This document shows, one piece after another, positions 10,616 through 23,100 of a stretch of 64,000 bases of DNA; positions within the stretch are counted from its first letter, which is position 1; the number at the start of each line of letters is the position of its first letter. The stretch comes from Parasponia andersonii. Lineage: Eukaryota; Streptophyta; Magnoliopsida; Rosales; Cannabaceae. The notes under the pieces are model-generated. The model was not told the origin of the DNA, ran no database searches, and worked only from the letters and a program-made list of their open reading frames with translations. Location: the NCBI GenBank assembly GCA_002914805.1, contig JXTB01000291.1, positions 227,711 through 291,710 on the forward strand. The letters are read 5' to 3'. A program made the position numbers and the translations under genes.

Positions 10616-11106
10616 GTTTCAAACATTACTAACTAACGATAAAAAATATTTATAACTAGTAATATATAACTGATAATTGGTAGTTGGTAGCTAGTTTTCA
10701 AATATTGGTAATTGCTAACCATCTTTAAAGATGATAATTTTCTAAAAACTTATTAAAAAGTAGTATTTTTCTAAAACTTTATTATAGAAATTGGAAAAAA
10801 AATGTTGACCCACCATATTTTATTTGCTTTTGTAGGTACAAGTATCGTAGAAACCCAACAAATTACAAGGCGAAGGCAAAAGTAATAGAGACAAATCGCA
10901 CAAAAAGAGCAGTCTCTCAGTGGCCTCATTAAAATCTCATCAAAACCTTTATAGACAAACACCCTGTAGGAGTGATATTTCCGTCCACTTGATAAACAAA
11001 GATTTAATGTAGTAGTTAAGTAGTTGGTTAGAGAAGTTAATTGACCACAGTTAATGATCTGTTCGACAATAACACTGCCACATCATCAAGCACAACTATT
11101 GGGTTC
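10616..11106. other. Non-coding flank between Tat and Copia elements
   Basis: AT-rich, no supportable gene. The last part is contiguous in the pre-insertion site with 16573 onward, because COP1 sits between them with a 5-bp TSD. It may be the 5' part of the LTR-like remnant described at 16573-17200. Confidence 0.5.
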
Positions 11107-11111
11107 CTTAT

Positions 11112-11581
11112 TGTTGGAAAGTAAAACAAACTTTATTATTCACTCCAATATTTTTACAAGAGAAAATTCTCAACTTTACTCTTTAAGCTCACTCACTCAC
11201 TAGAAGCTACGCTTCTTTCTCTCTTCTCTTCACTCTTAGAAGTTTTGGTTCTTACTTGATGCTTAGAACTCAAATGTGGAGGGATATTTATACTACATGA
11301 GAAACAATGAGAACTACACAAATAAATAATTACAAAAATCCTTAAGCCACACATATTTTCTTCTACACACTTCTAATAATAATCTAAGTAATCAAATAAT
11401 TTACATGTAAAAAAGCTAATATCAAGCTAACACAAGAAGATTTTAGTGGAAGGCTTCTTTAATTTGGACTTAAGCTTTTTTCTTTTATGAGCTTTACACT
11501 TAGGCTAACTCTAACTTATTGGGTCTCATGTTGATAGGCTTAAAACATTTTTTATCGGCTTAAACAAGTTTATTTTCAACA
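11112..11581 (-). repeat. 3' LTR of COP1 (470 bp)
   Basis: TG..CA terminus (TGTTGGAAAG to ..TTTTCAACA on the plus strand), aligned end to end with 16098-16567. On the minus strand it is immediately preceded by the purine tract AAGGGGGGG (11582-11590). Confidence 0.93.
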
Positions 11582-11590
11582 CCCCCCCTT
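11582..11590 (-). other. COP1 polypurine tract
   Basis: The minus strand reads AAGGGGGGG directly before the 3' LTR; the pol stop codon overlaps its edge. Confidence 0.8.
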
Positions 11591-13030
11591 AAACTTGTTT
11601 TATAATATCAAGTAAGTTTCTTAATCTTACAAAGTCTTCAAACTTGAGTGGCTTGGTGAAAATATCAACAATCTGATCATGTGATCTCATATACTCTAGT
11701 TGTACTTCTTTGTTTGTAACACATTCTCTTATGTAATGATAGCGAATATCGATATGCTTGCTTCGGTCATGAAAGACTAGATTTTTAGCCAAAGCTATTG
11801 ATGACTTATTGTCGATACGAATCTCCGTTGGTTCTTTTTGAGGCATATTTAACTCTTTCAACAACCTTCTTAGTCAAATTACATGACTAGCACATGACGT
11901 GGCAGCTACGCACTCAACTTCACATGTTGAAAGGGTGACAATCGGTTGTTTCTTAGATATCCAGGTGAAGGCAGTTTCTCCCATGAAAAACACAAAACCA
12001 ATTGTGCTTTTTCGATCATCAGTATCTCTGGCCAAATCACTATCACTGTAATCAACAAGTTTGTAATCATTAGAAACTGAATAGAACAAGCCAAGATTGA
12101 TCGTACCTTTTAGGTAACGGATAATTCTCTATATAGCTTTGAAGTGAGTAGTTGTTGGAGATTCCATATAACGATTCGCTAGTCCAGTTGCATAGAGAAT
12201 GTCAAGCCTTGTACATATCAAGTACTGAAGGCATCCAACAAGGCTCTTGAAGAGTGTTGGATCCACTTTTTCTGGTTCATCGTCTTTGAATAATTTTATT
12301 CCACACTCCACTGGTGTATTTATCGGCTTTCAATCATCCATATTGAACTTCTTCAAGATCTTCTTGTATAGCTTTCTTGAGAGATAAAGATGCCTTCTTC
12401 CTTTTGCTTGACTTATGTGTCATTACTCTCTTGAATTCGTCAAACATTCTTGGATTGCTTCCAGTGAATATGAGATCATCCATGTACAAGCATATGACCA
12501 GAATATCTCCATCTTTAGTCATCCACGTACAAGCATATGACCAGAATATCTCCATCTTTAGTCTTAACATAGAGAGTATGTTCATAAGGGCACTTAATGA
12601 ATCCATTCTCTTGGAAATATTTGTCGATTCGGTTGTTCCATGCTCTTGGTGCTTACTTTAGACCGTAAAGAGCCTTCTTCAGTTTCAAAACCTTATCTTT
12701 ATACCCTTTCATCTCATAATCCAATGGTTGTTCGATATAGACTTCTTCTTCAAGAACTCCATTCAGAAATGCAAATTTTACATCCATCTAATAAATCTTC
12801 CATTTGTTCTGAGCAGCAAGACAAATAATTAGTCTTATAGTTTCAATGCCGGCTCTTTGACTATAGCCTTTCGTGACTAGTCTTACTTTGTATCTTTCTA
12901 CCTCTCCATTGGCATTCTTCTTCACCTTGTACACTTATTTTACACCGATAACTTTATGACCTTTAGGAAGAGTGGATAGTTCCCAAGTGTCATACTTCTC
13001 TATGGCTTTGACTTCTTCATCCATCTCATT
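11589..13030 (-). pseudogene. COP1 reverse transcriptase and RNase H
   Basis: RT pieces include ILVICLYMDDLIFTGSNP (catalytic YMDD near 12480) and the Copia RNase H with TWISKKQPIVTLSTCEVE, IDNKSSIALAKN and the terminal HIDIRYHYIRECV. The frame is broken by a 43-bp tandem duplication (12478-12563) and, compared with COP2, by deletions of about 50 bp near 12410 and about 37 bp near 12848. Several stops lie between the segments. Confidence 0.88.
12478..12563 (-). repeat. 43-bp tandem duplication across the RT catalytic motif
   Basis: 12478-12520 and 12521-12563 differ by one base. The unit covers the KDGDILVICLYMDD segment, so part of the RT active-site strand is present twice; 43 is not a multiple of three, so the frame shifts. 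Confidence 0.95.
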
Positions 13031-14400
13031 CCTCTATTTTTCATCTTGTACAGCCTCTTGAAAGTTTACCAGTTCACAATCAGCAAGTAGGCAAAATAGA
13101 GTGAGGTTTTCGAGTCTATTGGTCACCTCATATAGATCTTTAAGACTTATACGTTCTTCATACCTCTCAGTTAAAAAAGATGGAGGTGAATCTTCATAAG
13201 TGGATGATGTTGGTGAGGAAGATGGAGTAATATCCTCCTGATAGACTTCTCTTATTTGCTCTACTGGTATTTCTATATCTTCAAATTGTGGAAAGAAATT
13301 GTAGTAATTTGTTTGAGAACCAAAGTCCCATTCACCCTCTTCATCAAATATTATATCTCGGCTGATGATTACTTTTCCATTATTAGGATTGTATAACTTA
13401 TACACTTTGGAGTTAGTGTCATAGTCGATGAAAATGAACTTCTCGCTTTTATCATCAAGCTTGGTTCTATGTTCGTCTGGCACATGCACATGGGCTATGG
13501 TTCCAAAGACTCTCAAGTGGGAAATCCCAAGCTTCCTTCCGCTTCATGCTTCTTGTGGTGTCTTTCCCCATACACTTCTTGTTGGAGATCGATTGGACAA
13601 GTAAACTACACATGCAATCTCTTCTGTCCAGAACTCTTTGGGTATTCTCTTACTTTTCAGCATGCTTCGAGCTATGTTGAGGATAGTCCAGTTCTTCCTT
13701 TCTGCCACACCATTTTATTGAGGGGATCTTGGAACGGTTAAAGTTCGTCGAATTCCATTTCCTTCGTAGAAGTCTTGGAACTCTTTTGAAGTGAATTCTC
13801 CTCCTCTATCAGATCTCATGGCTTTGATCTGAAGATCGCTTTCCTTCTCTACAATAGTCTTAAACTTCTTAAAAGATTCGAAAACTTTTGATTTTTGCTT
13901 CAAGAAATAAACCCGTCTTTCTTGAGAAATCATCAATAAAGAGTAAGAAGTAATTGCTCTTACCGAAAGAACTTGGTTTGATAGGACCGCAAACATCTGT
14001 ATGCACGAGCTCTAGTGGCTTTTGGGCTCTTGAACTCGACTCTTTTGGAAAGCTTTTCCTGAATTACTTCCCGATTAAGCATTCTTCACAAAACTGATCA
14101 GGATGATTGATTCATGGTAAGCCTCTCACCATTTCTTTCTTAGATAGCAGCTCTAGTCCTCCAAAGTTGAGATGCCCGAATATCAAATTCCATTGCCATG
14201 ATGAATCCTTGTAACATGCTTTTAGACATTTTGCCATATCATTTTGAATGTTCGATAAGAACATTCTATTTCTTGACATAGGCACTTTGGCAATCAAGTT
14301 CATGTTGTTATCTCTTATAGAAAGACTATAATCTTTCAAGTGAATATCATAGCCTTTCTCTAAGAGTTGTCCCAAACTCAAGATGTTTGTTTTCATAGTG
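13031..14400 (-). pseudogene. COP1 integrase and preceding GAG-pre-integrase domain
   Basis: The pre-integrase zinc region (14112-14396) includes LIFGHLNFGGLELLSKKEM. The core keeps D in [12 protein letters not shown] (near 13985) and D in MRSDRGGEFTSKE (near 13810). The third acid follows an in-frame stop in the QNGVAER region (near 13710). The C-terminal piece 13034-13516 has MRVFGTIAHVHVP and KLYNPNNGKVIISRDIIF. The HHCC motif has lost one Cys to a TGA (near 14114). Confidence 0.87.
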
Positions 14401-15561
14401 AGTGCATAATAAACGTTTGAAATAAATTAATGCCTCCCATTTTTCAAGCGGATAAGAATTTTACCTTTTCTTTTTACTGCTACTTTTGAATCATCACTGA
14501 AAGAAACACTCCCACTGATCGATTCATCAAGCTCTATGAACATTGATCGATGCCTACACATATGATTGCTAGTACCGGTGTCAAGATATCATGTGTTGTC
14601 TTGTCCTCCGTTGTTGTCTTTATATGCTAGTAGTACGGTGCCATTTTCTTCCTTTTTCTCTTCAATATAATTGACTTTCTCTTCAATCCTGCTATTGAGT
14701 GCTCTACACTCTCTAGTATAATGGCTAAACTTGACAATTGAAACATTCAACTTGAGACTTCTCAGGCCTTGAGTTCATTCGACCTCTACCATGACCACTT
14801 GTAGAGCATTCTCCTATTTCAAAATTGATGATATGATAATTGTGGTTGTTGGAATTCCAACCTCGTTCACGACCACGTTGACTTCTTTCGCTACATTGGC
14901 TATCCTCTTTTTCTGTAAGTTATGTCTTGAGAAGCTGTTCCTTAAAATTTGACTTCTTCTTTTTCTTTTCCTCGTGAGTTTGTACAGAACCCAAGAGTTG
15001 TTCTATCGTCATGGCTCCCAAATCTTTAATGTCTTCTATGACAGTAACAATATTCTCGATCTTAGGTCTAATGATCGAAGAATCTTTTCATGATCGTAAC
15101 ATTTTCAAGTTTCTCACCATTTCACTTTATTTGATTCAAAATGGCTAAAACTCTTGAAAAGTAGTCAAAAACTGACTCAGTCTCCATCATGTGTAGTAAA
15201 TCAAACTCTCCTCTTAGAGTTTGAAGATAGACCTTTTTAACATTTTCTTCTCCCTGATATGAAATTTGAAGTTTCTCCCATGCTTCCTTAGTGGAGGTTA
15301 CACTTGAGATTTTCTCAAACCCATCGTCATCTAAGGCCTGGTAGATGAGGAATAAAGCTTTTTTATCTCTCTTTCTTGAATCTTTTAAACTATCCTTTTA
15401 TGTTGAGGATAGTATTGTCTCATCTCTTAGCTCTTCGTAGCCTTTCTCCATTACTTCCCAAACATCACTCTAAGGAGGACCTTCATTTTGATCGTTCAAT
15501 TATCAAAGTTGCTACCTTGAAGTGGTGGAACTTGAAGAGATGCTAAACTGCTGGTAGCCAT
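14401..15561 (-). pseudogene. COP1 gag and protease remnant
   Basis: gag starts at ATG 15561 (MATSSLASLQVPPLQG) and no long open frame survives. A zinc knuckle near 14745 begins ECFNC but is disrupted by a short deletion. The protease keeps LDTGTSNHM near 14575, with a stop two codons before. A stretch rich in Arg/Gly codons near 14880 is about 48 bp shorter than in COP2. Confidence 0.8.
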
Positions 15562-16082
15562 AACTCTTAACAGAGTAAACTTTTGGAAATTCCGACTACA
15601 CAGATTGATCCAGAACGTCGAAAAACCTTAAGATTGACTTGTATATCAACTTGGTCAAAGTCATTGGTCAAAGCCAACACTCAGTCAACGGTCAACACTG
15701 GTTAACAGTCGGGTCAACGGCGCTGTCAACAGCTCCGACAGCATAGTCAACGGCTATGACGACTTGGCCAACAGCTCTAACAGCTCGATCAACGGCTATG
15801 ACGACTTGGCCAAATGACTCTAACTCGGCTTAGCTCGGTGAGTTGACTCAGTTATGACAACAAACTTCCGATAACTCGTTCAGAGTCATTCAGACTCCGA
15901 TTAGGCTGATTTTTACAGTAGTGTTTTTTTCTCGTTGAGCTCTTCGATTTGATATATAATAGTAGTATATTTAGAACAAATAGATAATACTCTTAATCTC
16001 AAGAATTCTTTTACGATGTGGAAGATCAGTCAAAACTGCAACTATAAAGCATGATTAGAATTTCATGAGATCTCACAACCTC

Positions 16083-16094
16083 GCTCTGATACCA
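16083..16094 (-). other. COP1 primer-binding site (initiator tRNA-Met)
   Basis: The minus strand reads TGGTATCAGAGC, the exact 12-base initiator-Met primer sequence used by plant Copia elements, three bases inside the 5' LTR. Confidence 0.95.
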
Positions 16095-16097
16095 TTT

Positions 16098-16567
16098 TGT
16101 TAGAAAGTAAAACAAACTTTATTATCCACTCTAATACTTTTATAAGAGAAAATTCTCAACTTCACTCTTCAAGCTCACTCACTCACTAGAAGCTATGCTT
16201 CTTTCTCTATTCTCTTCACTCTTAGAAGTTTTGCTTCTTACTTGATGCTTAGAACTCAAATGGGGAGGTATATTTATACTACATGAGAAATAATGAGAAC
16301 TACACAAATAAACAATTACAAAAATCATTAATTCACACATATTTTCTTCTATACACTTCTAATAATAATCTAAGTAATTAAATAATTCACGTATAAAAAA
16401 GCTAATATCTAGGTAATACTAGAAGATTATAGGTGAAAGACTTCTTTAATATGGATTTAAATTTTTTCTTTTATGAGTTTTATATTTGAACTAACTCTAT
16501 CTTATTGGACCTCACGTTAGTGGGCTTGAAATACTTCTTACAACCTTAGATAAATTTATTTTCGACG
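16098..16567 (-). repeat. 5' LTR of COP1 (470 bp)
   Basis: It pairs with 11112-11581. It contains a minus-strand TATAAATA at 16271-16278 as the likely core promoter. Its outer end reads CG instead of TG. Confidence 0.93.
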
Positions 16568-16572
16568 CTTAT

Positions 16573-17220
16573 TAAGTTAGAGATGAATTTGATACGTGAG
16601 TCTTCTTAGACCTCCGTACAAATCGAGGTCAGTACGTAAGACCTTGCTGACCCATTAGATCGTTTAGGGTCAATCAGACACCCTGACCTCATGAACCACA
16701 TTATTTCTTCAGATATTGAGATGAGAATTGGGAGAGGTCGGGACAGTAACCTAGACTCGAGGCAGACGACGACTTGGGTCTGAGCAAGATACTAGACTTG
16801 CCATGTAAAGATGTTACACGTGGCAATAGTCCAAAAATGTACCAGGTATAAATATCAAAAGGGATTCAGGTTTCAATGATGCCAACGGTAGTCGCAGCTT
16901 GGCGACTAAAATCTACAGGAGGCCACTAGTACCATTTGCCATTATGTTATTTTTTTTTTGTCTGCAAGGTAAAATATATGAGAAAGAGACACGTGTTTGT
17001 GCAAAGAAACCACGTAATCCAAGCTTTCTCCCTCTATAAATACCATACTTGGTGTTTTATTTAATCTTATTGTTCTTTTTCTTTTTATATATTTTGTCTG
17101 TACTGAGTTAAATATCGGAGTGTCTTGCAAATAATAATTACTAACTTATTTCTTATGCTTAAGGCGAAGAATTCCTAGAAACGGTAAAAACACGTAGACA
17201 GATGAGAAAACAGCCTCGAC
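16573..17220 (+). repeat. Probable old LTR remnant (plus strand)
   Basis: After the COP1 TSD the sequence is more GC-rich (GAGGTCAGTACGTAAGACC, GAGAGGTCGGGACAG). It then has a CTCTATAAATACC box (TATAAATA at 17035-17042) and, about 75 bp on, AAATATCGGAGTGTCTTGCAA. A TATA box followed by an ATCGGAGTG motif is what I know from U3-R-U5 of some plant LTRs. No partner LTR or internal domain is visible, so this is an inference. COP1 would have landed in its U3. Confidence 0.4.
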
Positions 17221-17973
17221 ACACTTTATTAGGAAAAATTCTAGAAAAGAAAAAAGTAGCCTAAGATAAATGAAAGCCATTATACGTCGAAAGAGTCAAA
17301 TCTCGTGCTACCAAAAACTTAATTATGTCTGTAGTGTTGAGAAATGAGCTAAAGTCCGCAAATTTCTACATTGTGGAGTTTAGCTGTAATTTCCCTTTTT
17401 TAGGTTTACTAGTATACCTGGAATTCTGGCTGTTGTTAATAAATATGTAATAGCAATTACTTAATTTAATTTTTATTTACTTATTTTTTGATAATGGAGA
17501 TCAATAAATTGAATTTTAGACCTTAATATTAGAGGTAGTGTAGTTACCAATTAAGTTTATGACCATAATTTAATTTTTGTCTCACAAGCCGACGATCTTA
17601 TACATTATGTATTGAAAAACTAGAAAATAACATTATTGAATTCAATGAATAATCCACAATTAGCTAATCCCTAGTAGAATTTTATTGATTATGTTAGAAA
17701 GAGAGAGGGAACGAAAGAAAACAGTTGCAAAAGTAATAAATACAAAAAGTCCATATATTATATAAACCAACACCAAAAGTTTCCCTGGAATATTTATTAG
17801 ATAGATATAAAAGAATACATGCTAAGAACGTTTCTTGATCGATCTGGCCACAATCATGAACATACAACGATATATTGTATATTTACAAAATTAGGCAACG
17901 GACTTTGCCCTCATCATTAATTTTCAAAACTCTATTAACTACCATGCATGGTGAAAATGTGCTCTTTTATTTT
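17221..17973. other. AT-rich intergenic stretch
   Basis: No gene or repeat that I can support. It precedes (in minus-strand terms, follows) the 3' part of the split small gene. Confidence 0.5.
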
Positions 17974-18064
17974 TCATTTTTTTCCATCAGCTCCAATAAT
18001 AATATGCTCAAAATTTTGCTGATCATCGTCGGCGAGCAAATAAAGCGGTGTCGTTGGTGGCTTT
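17974..18064 (-). pseudogene. 3' part of small EALA-family gene, separated by a retrotransposon
   Basis: On the minus strand, from the TSD at 18060-18064, the frame reads KPPTTPLYLLADDDQQNFEH and ends at TGA 17974-17976. The PP.TP.YLLA motif matches the same place in the two paralogs (PPRPQYLLLE at 39304-39588; PPPHLLAGDE at 34086-34601). The reading frame joins exactly with the 5' part at 26436-26514 once the inserted element and one TSD copy are ignored. The product end is shorter than in the paralogs, so a further truncation is likely. Function unknown. Confidence 0.72.
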
Positions 18065-20170
18065 TGTCACGATCGAAAATTTAAACAGTGAATTTTTAAA
18101 ATTTCAGAAAATCGAGTACTTGAAATTTTAGATTTTAGTTTTCAAAAATAAGCAAATTTCACGATCAAGAAACTTTTCATTTGTTTTAATTTTTTTCAAG
18201 GAAAATCCTTCATTTAAAGTTTAGAGAAAAATCTAATTAATTAGTTTAGATATATTTATAAATTATAGAAAAATGAGTCTAACTAAATCTTAAGTCTAAT
18301 GTTCAATAATTTACACAAAATCATTTATATTTCTAAGTACTCAATTTAATGGCAAAATTTATCCTCATATATCTACTTAATAAATACACTGCAATTAGTT
18401 AAATAAATTTGACAAAGAAAGTAAAAGTGATATGGAATAGGGACCAACCAAAGAAGAGTATTGGAACCGCAAGTATACACCAAGCATGCTTGTCAAGCCA
18501 CTAGAACAATTACCACAAAATAAATCGACAACTAAAAGTGGGAGGAACTAGAGGGTGAGCACATGAATACTCAGTAGAAATTCAACTATCATTTTGAATG
18601 AATGCAATTTTACCAAACCTACATGGTTAATATTTTTTCCAAATTCTATTTATAAATCAAGTTTATAAAATAATTATTCTCCATAATAATCATATATTCA
18701 AAACAAAAAACCAAAAAACATAAGATTGTACATATCATAAATCAACCCATCCCATGAGCTCACATCCTCTCATCACAAACTAGAGTAACTCGTACTATGT
18801 GTACTACGTACTCTTTGCCAGAAAACTGTAGGGACACCTATGTGTCTAAGCCTACCAAACTTGAGGGACAACTGAATGCCTATGCCTACCGAATGGGAAT
18901 AATCAAAAATCCTGCACGAGTTTACAGGCTCTCACTGAAGGTAGGTGTACTAGTTCGCCCATTACAACAATACGATGCCTAAGATATATCTCATGTATGA
19001 TCTTATGATATGTACAGTATGTAGCAAGATATGCGTAATAACCATGCAATATATAACCAAATAATGCTTTAAAACTCCACTTGGTATTTTTCTAGAATTT
19101 ACTATACATTGGGCAGAAAATCCGCTAAATCACCTAAGAATCACGATTTTAAAAAATATGTATAGAAGTCACACAGTCCAATTCCAGAATAATCCAAGAT
19201 TTTTCAACAGTTTATCAAAATATTATTATATTCACAATTTTTCACAAAATAGTTATAATGCAAATTTTAAATTAAAACATGTATAAAACTAAGTAATTGA
19301 ACCTCTACCTCAATTGAGTGTCCAAATAGTACTATGGGGCTATAAAGAAAGTTTGGCGTCGTTTGGAAGGTTGAACATCTTTTTCGAATCTTTGATTGAT
19401 AGGTTTGAAAACTCGATTTTTAATCGGAGCCTCAGATTGTGAAACGAACTCCACCACTGAATTTAGAGCATCTAAAAATACTAGGTTAGATATGTAGTTT
19501 GATCGATTTAGGCTCAGGTCGAACCCAGGCTCGCGACATGCAAAATAAGGCAAATCTAAATCGTTAGATTTAAATTTTTATACCCGTCACCAAATATAGT
19601 TAATATATATATATCAAAAGTTTTGTTTTCATGAGTGCATAACAAATATAAGGTTTATTTTATGATCTACTGATTGGATTGAAAATATAAATACCAAACT
19701 AAAATAACTAAAAATTGAAAAAAGTGGCAAAATTCAATCCAAGCAAAGTTGAGTCAAGATATATATACCATGATGATCCTCATCTTGAGACAAATTTGAG
19801 AAGCCCAAGTTTGTGGCTTAAAGTCACCAGAAACGACGCTAAAATTGAAATCTTTCTGTAGGCATTTTTCGTATTTTTCCGGCGAAATGGTGGTCCGGTG
19901 ACTTATGGGTAGCAGCTAGAGCTTCGAGGTGAGGTGACAAGCTAATCTGAATAGTTGGTGTGGGTCACTGGTAACTAGAGGAGCTCGCGCGATAGCTCGT
20001 ACAATGGATTGGGGTAGCTGCCTACTTCAACCGAAAGAGGAAGGGAGATATCAGGTAAGGGAGATAAAGAAAGGAAAAGAAGAAAAAAAAAAGAGTTTTT
20101 TTAACTTAAAAAATATGGGTCCCACCACTAAAAGAATATTATATTAAAATAAAATGTGTGGAGTTTCATA
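18065..20170 (-). repeat. 3' LTR of the LARD-like element (2106 bp)
   Basis: Plus-strand ends TGTCACGATC and ..GTTTCATA (the terminal CA has become TA). It aligns throughout with 24299-26435. A GC-rich patch lies at about 19860-20060. Confidence 0.9.
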
Positions 20171-23100
20171 CACTTCCCTCCGTAAAAGAATTTCGTCTCG
20201 AAATTCAGGCTTAAGCCAAAAGTATGGGTAAAGTAGCAAAGGATAACAACTCGAGGGAGAATGAACCACTAGTTATAGAATGTAGGAGTATAGCATTAAA
20301 CACTAGTTAAATCGAAAAGTATGTAACATATGCTTCTCACTTGGGGTTAGGACTCTGTGAACATACCAACGCCATACAAAGTTATGTGATAAGGATGTAT
20401 ACAAAGTGATATAGAATTATAAGATAACTTATCAATAGGTATAGAGCTCGACATATGAGATTGGAAACAATGATCCCAGATTGGTATTTAATCGTAAAAA
20501 TAGTAACATTAATCAAGACTAGAAGTCAAAAACACATGACTTCTATGATCAAAATAGTGATTGTTAGACACCAATACAATATAGTAGATCAAATGTCAGG
20601 TATATATAATATCATCCCTAGATCACACTAGATCAATAATACACTAGGACCATTCCATTTGTCTACAACTAAACTTGGTCCTAACAAATCACCGAGTCCA
20701 AAGACTTTAACAGAATCCTCATCAACATAGGATAGTACTCAATAAGGTCTCGAGTGAAAAATAATTATACTTGTATTACACAAGATAGACGAGTTTAGAA
20801 GTCAAAAACGACAATAGAAGTACAATGATCTATGTCATTTACTATTCCTCATAACGAGGGAGTAATGACCATGTACATAAGATATTTCTAGTCAAAGATA
20901 AGAGTAGAATTACTTTGAATAGAAATCTCTAATACAAAAGTACTTATCACAGCAAATCTAATAGGATCACTACAGTCTAAGCATATAAAATACAAGTATC
21001 CATATAACAAATATTATCCAACGAATTTTCAAGTTTTTTATCTAAGGTTATATCACAGGGTATTAACTCATACCATAGTTAAACCCACAGACTCTCCAAG
21101 TCTTTTTGCTCAATGTAGGATTATAATAACAATCCCAAATTGTCAATCACCTCCAAAGACTCTCTAAGTCTTTGGTACAAAAGAAAGTCATATAGAAATG
21201 AGTCAATACCTAATACACAAAATAAACTATTAACAACACTACAATGCTCCAGAAATAAGGTTCCAATAAAATAGGTTATTTCTACAACGATATTTGTCTC
21301 TTATCTAACCTCATTTTATTTTTTTTTATAAAATTATAAATAATTTTTCAAAAATAGTTTTGAAAACATGCAACACAAAATTAGGAGCATATAGGAAGAC
21401 TACACCAGTCCACAATAAAGTCCTACCTTAGCTATCGGTAAACTAAACTTGAACCTCAAGTATTCCTTTTTAAAATATAATAGCAAAAGTTTAATAACTC
21501 TTAATATAGACTAATGAGTGAACTGATCCCTATGCCATCAATTATACTAGCGCAATGATACATGGATCCACTTCAAATCAAGTAATGATTGATAAGCTAA
21601 ACTCAATATCAATGAACTCAACGATAACTCTAATTCACCATAGAATTTAATCAATATCCAAAAATTCTTAAGAGTTAATACAAGCAAAGTATCACCAGTA
21701 GTATTCGCCTATTAACGCTAAGAGGGAATAGATTGACAAGATTGATTCTTGTCATCATCAGTCAATCAATTTCATGTCTAACATACCAATTCCACTTACT
21801 AAGCTAAGTATTTTTCTTCCTGCTTAATACATGGTTTACTAATTAAACTATCAAACTCTTAAAACATGTCAATTTCTTTTAAATCATAGTTAAACATAAC
21901 AATTTTTCTTAAAATTTTCAAAACTTTTCCATAGTTTTTAAACATGTCGCTCTAAGATATTCAAAAGCATATTTTCTTTTTATTGGTAAACCACATTATG
22001 CAAATAATTTCTCATAGTTCTTTATTAATGAAAAGCTTTAAGTAATATTTAAGTGAAGCTTTCTTTAGGTTTTATAACTTTGAAGTCACCACACTCTATT
22101 ACTTTTATTAAAAATAAATTCAGAAAATATTTTAATGATAGGAAGAATCTATAAAGCATTTTACAAAATAATAGTGTGTCAAGTATATTTTTTTTAACCC
22201 TACTCAAATTATAAAACACGTTTATAGAAAATAACCTTTTTATATAGTCAACCAATTTATAATATGCACAAACTCCATAAATTCAAAGGTCCAGATGAAA
22301 TTTTAAAGAAAATAGAACCTATTTATATGCATATTCAGAATTTCACCAAATATCAAATCAGGGCATATCAATCCATAGCCCTTTTCTTATTTGAAAATCC
22401 AAGTTTTTATGTATCAATAGTTCAAATTTTAATTTCAAAGAAAATGACATGTATCATCATGCACCACCTAAGTCTTTCCAAGCCTTAGGTATTCAAAACC
22501 AAAATATTTTTATTTAAAAATTCAAATGAAATATCATCCTAAGCTCCCAATATCAGAAGTCTCCAACATTTGGAAGACCAAATTTGAAACTATTTATATA
22601 AGTACCCAAGTTTTTCCATTGAGGCAAAAATGATGCAAAATCAATTCCACTTGGTTACTTACTCATTTAACAAGATATTTATAGATCACAAAGGATTCAA
22701 TAATCCAATGAACACAAAAATCATGTATAGCTCAATAAAGTAAGTTGCACATATAATGAGAGGTTTATAAGAATAAACATATCTAAATAATAAGATACAT
22801 AAAGCCATTAAGACAAGATTTTACAAAAACTTTCAAACTAAGTTTTCAAAATATAAAATTTATCCATTTATACCAGGTTCCAAATAAATTAGCATAACCA
22901 ATTTTACTTTACAAAATTCTTGTAACAAGATATTATAAATTTGACTTTTTGAAATATATGCATAAACGTCCAAGAATTTATATGTATTCCACATTAAATC
23001 ACATCAAGGATTTTCCAAGAAAACAACTTTGTTGCCAAAAGTTTCCACATATATTTTTCCATGAACTTTTTATGTTTAATTTCCAAGTTACTTTATAATT

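Larger units (their letters stand above)
11107..16572 (-). mobile_element. Ty1/Copia LTR retrotransposon COP1, complete with TSD
   Basis: Two 470-bp LTRs (11112-11581 and 16098-16567) flank gag-pol in Copia order on the minus strand (gag, protease, integrase, RT, RNase H). The TSD CTTAT is identical at 11107-11111 and 16568-16572. An exact initiator-tRNA-Met primer site abuts the 5' LTR. The two LTRs differ at roughly one base in eight by eye, so it is older than the Tat element. The outer base pair of the 5' LTR has changed from TG to CG. Many stops, small deletions and a tandem duplication make it non-functional. It is the same family as 57400-62840. Confidence 0.95.

Noticed and set aside
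10771..10962. 63-codon minus-strand ORF between the Tat and Copia elements
   Set aside because: Low complexity, no homologue recognised, and within a likely LTR remnant.
16083..16094. Possible tRNA gene fragment because of the tRNA-Met complement
   Set aside because: Only 12 bases, exactly at the retrotransposon primer site; no cloverleaf around it.
22049..22488. Short ORFs on both strands in the LARD interior
   Set aside because: About 70 codons, extreme AT composition, no similarity to gag, pol or host proteins.
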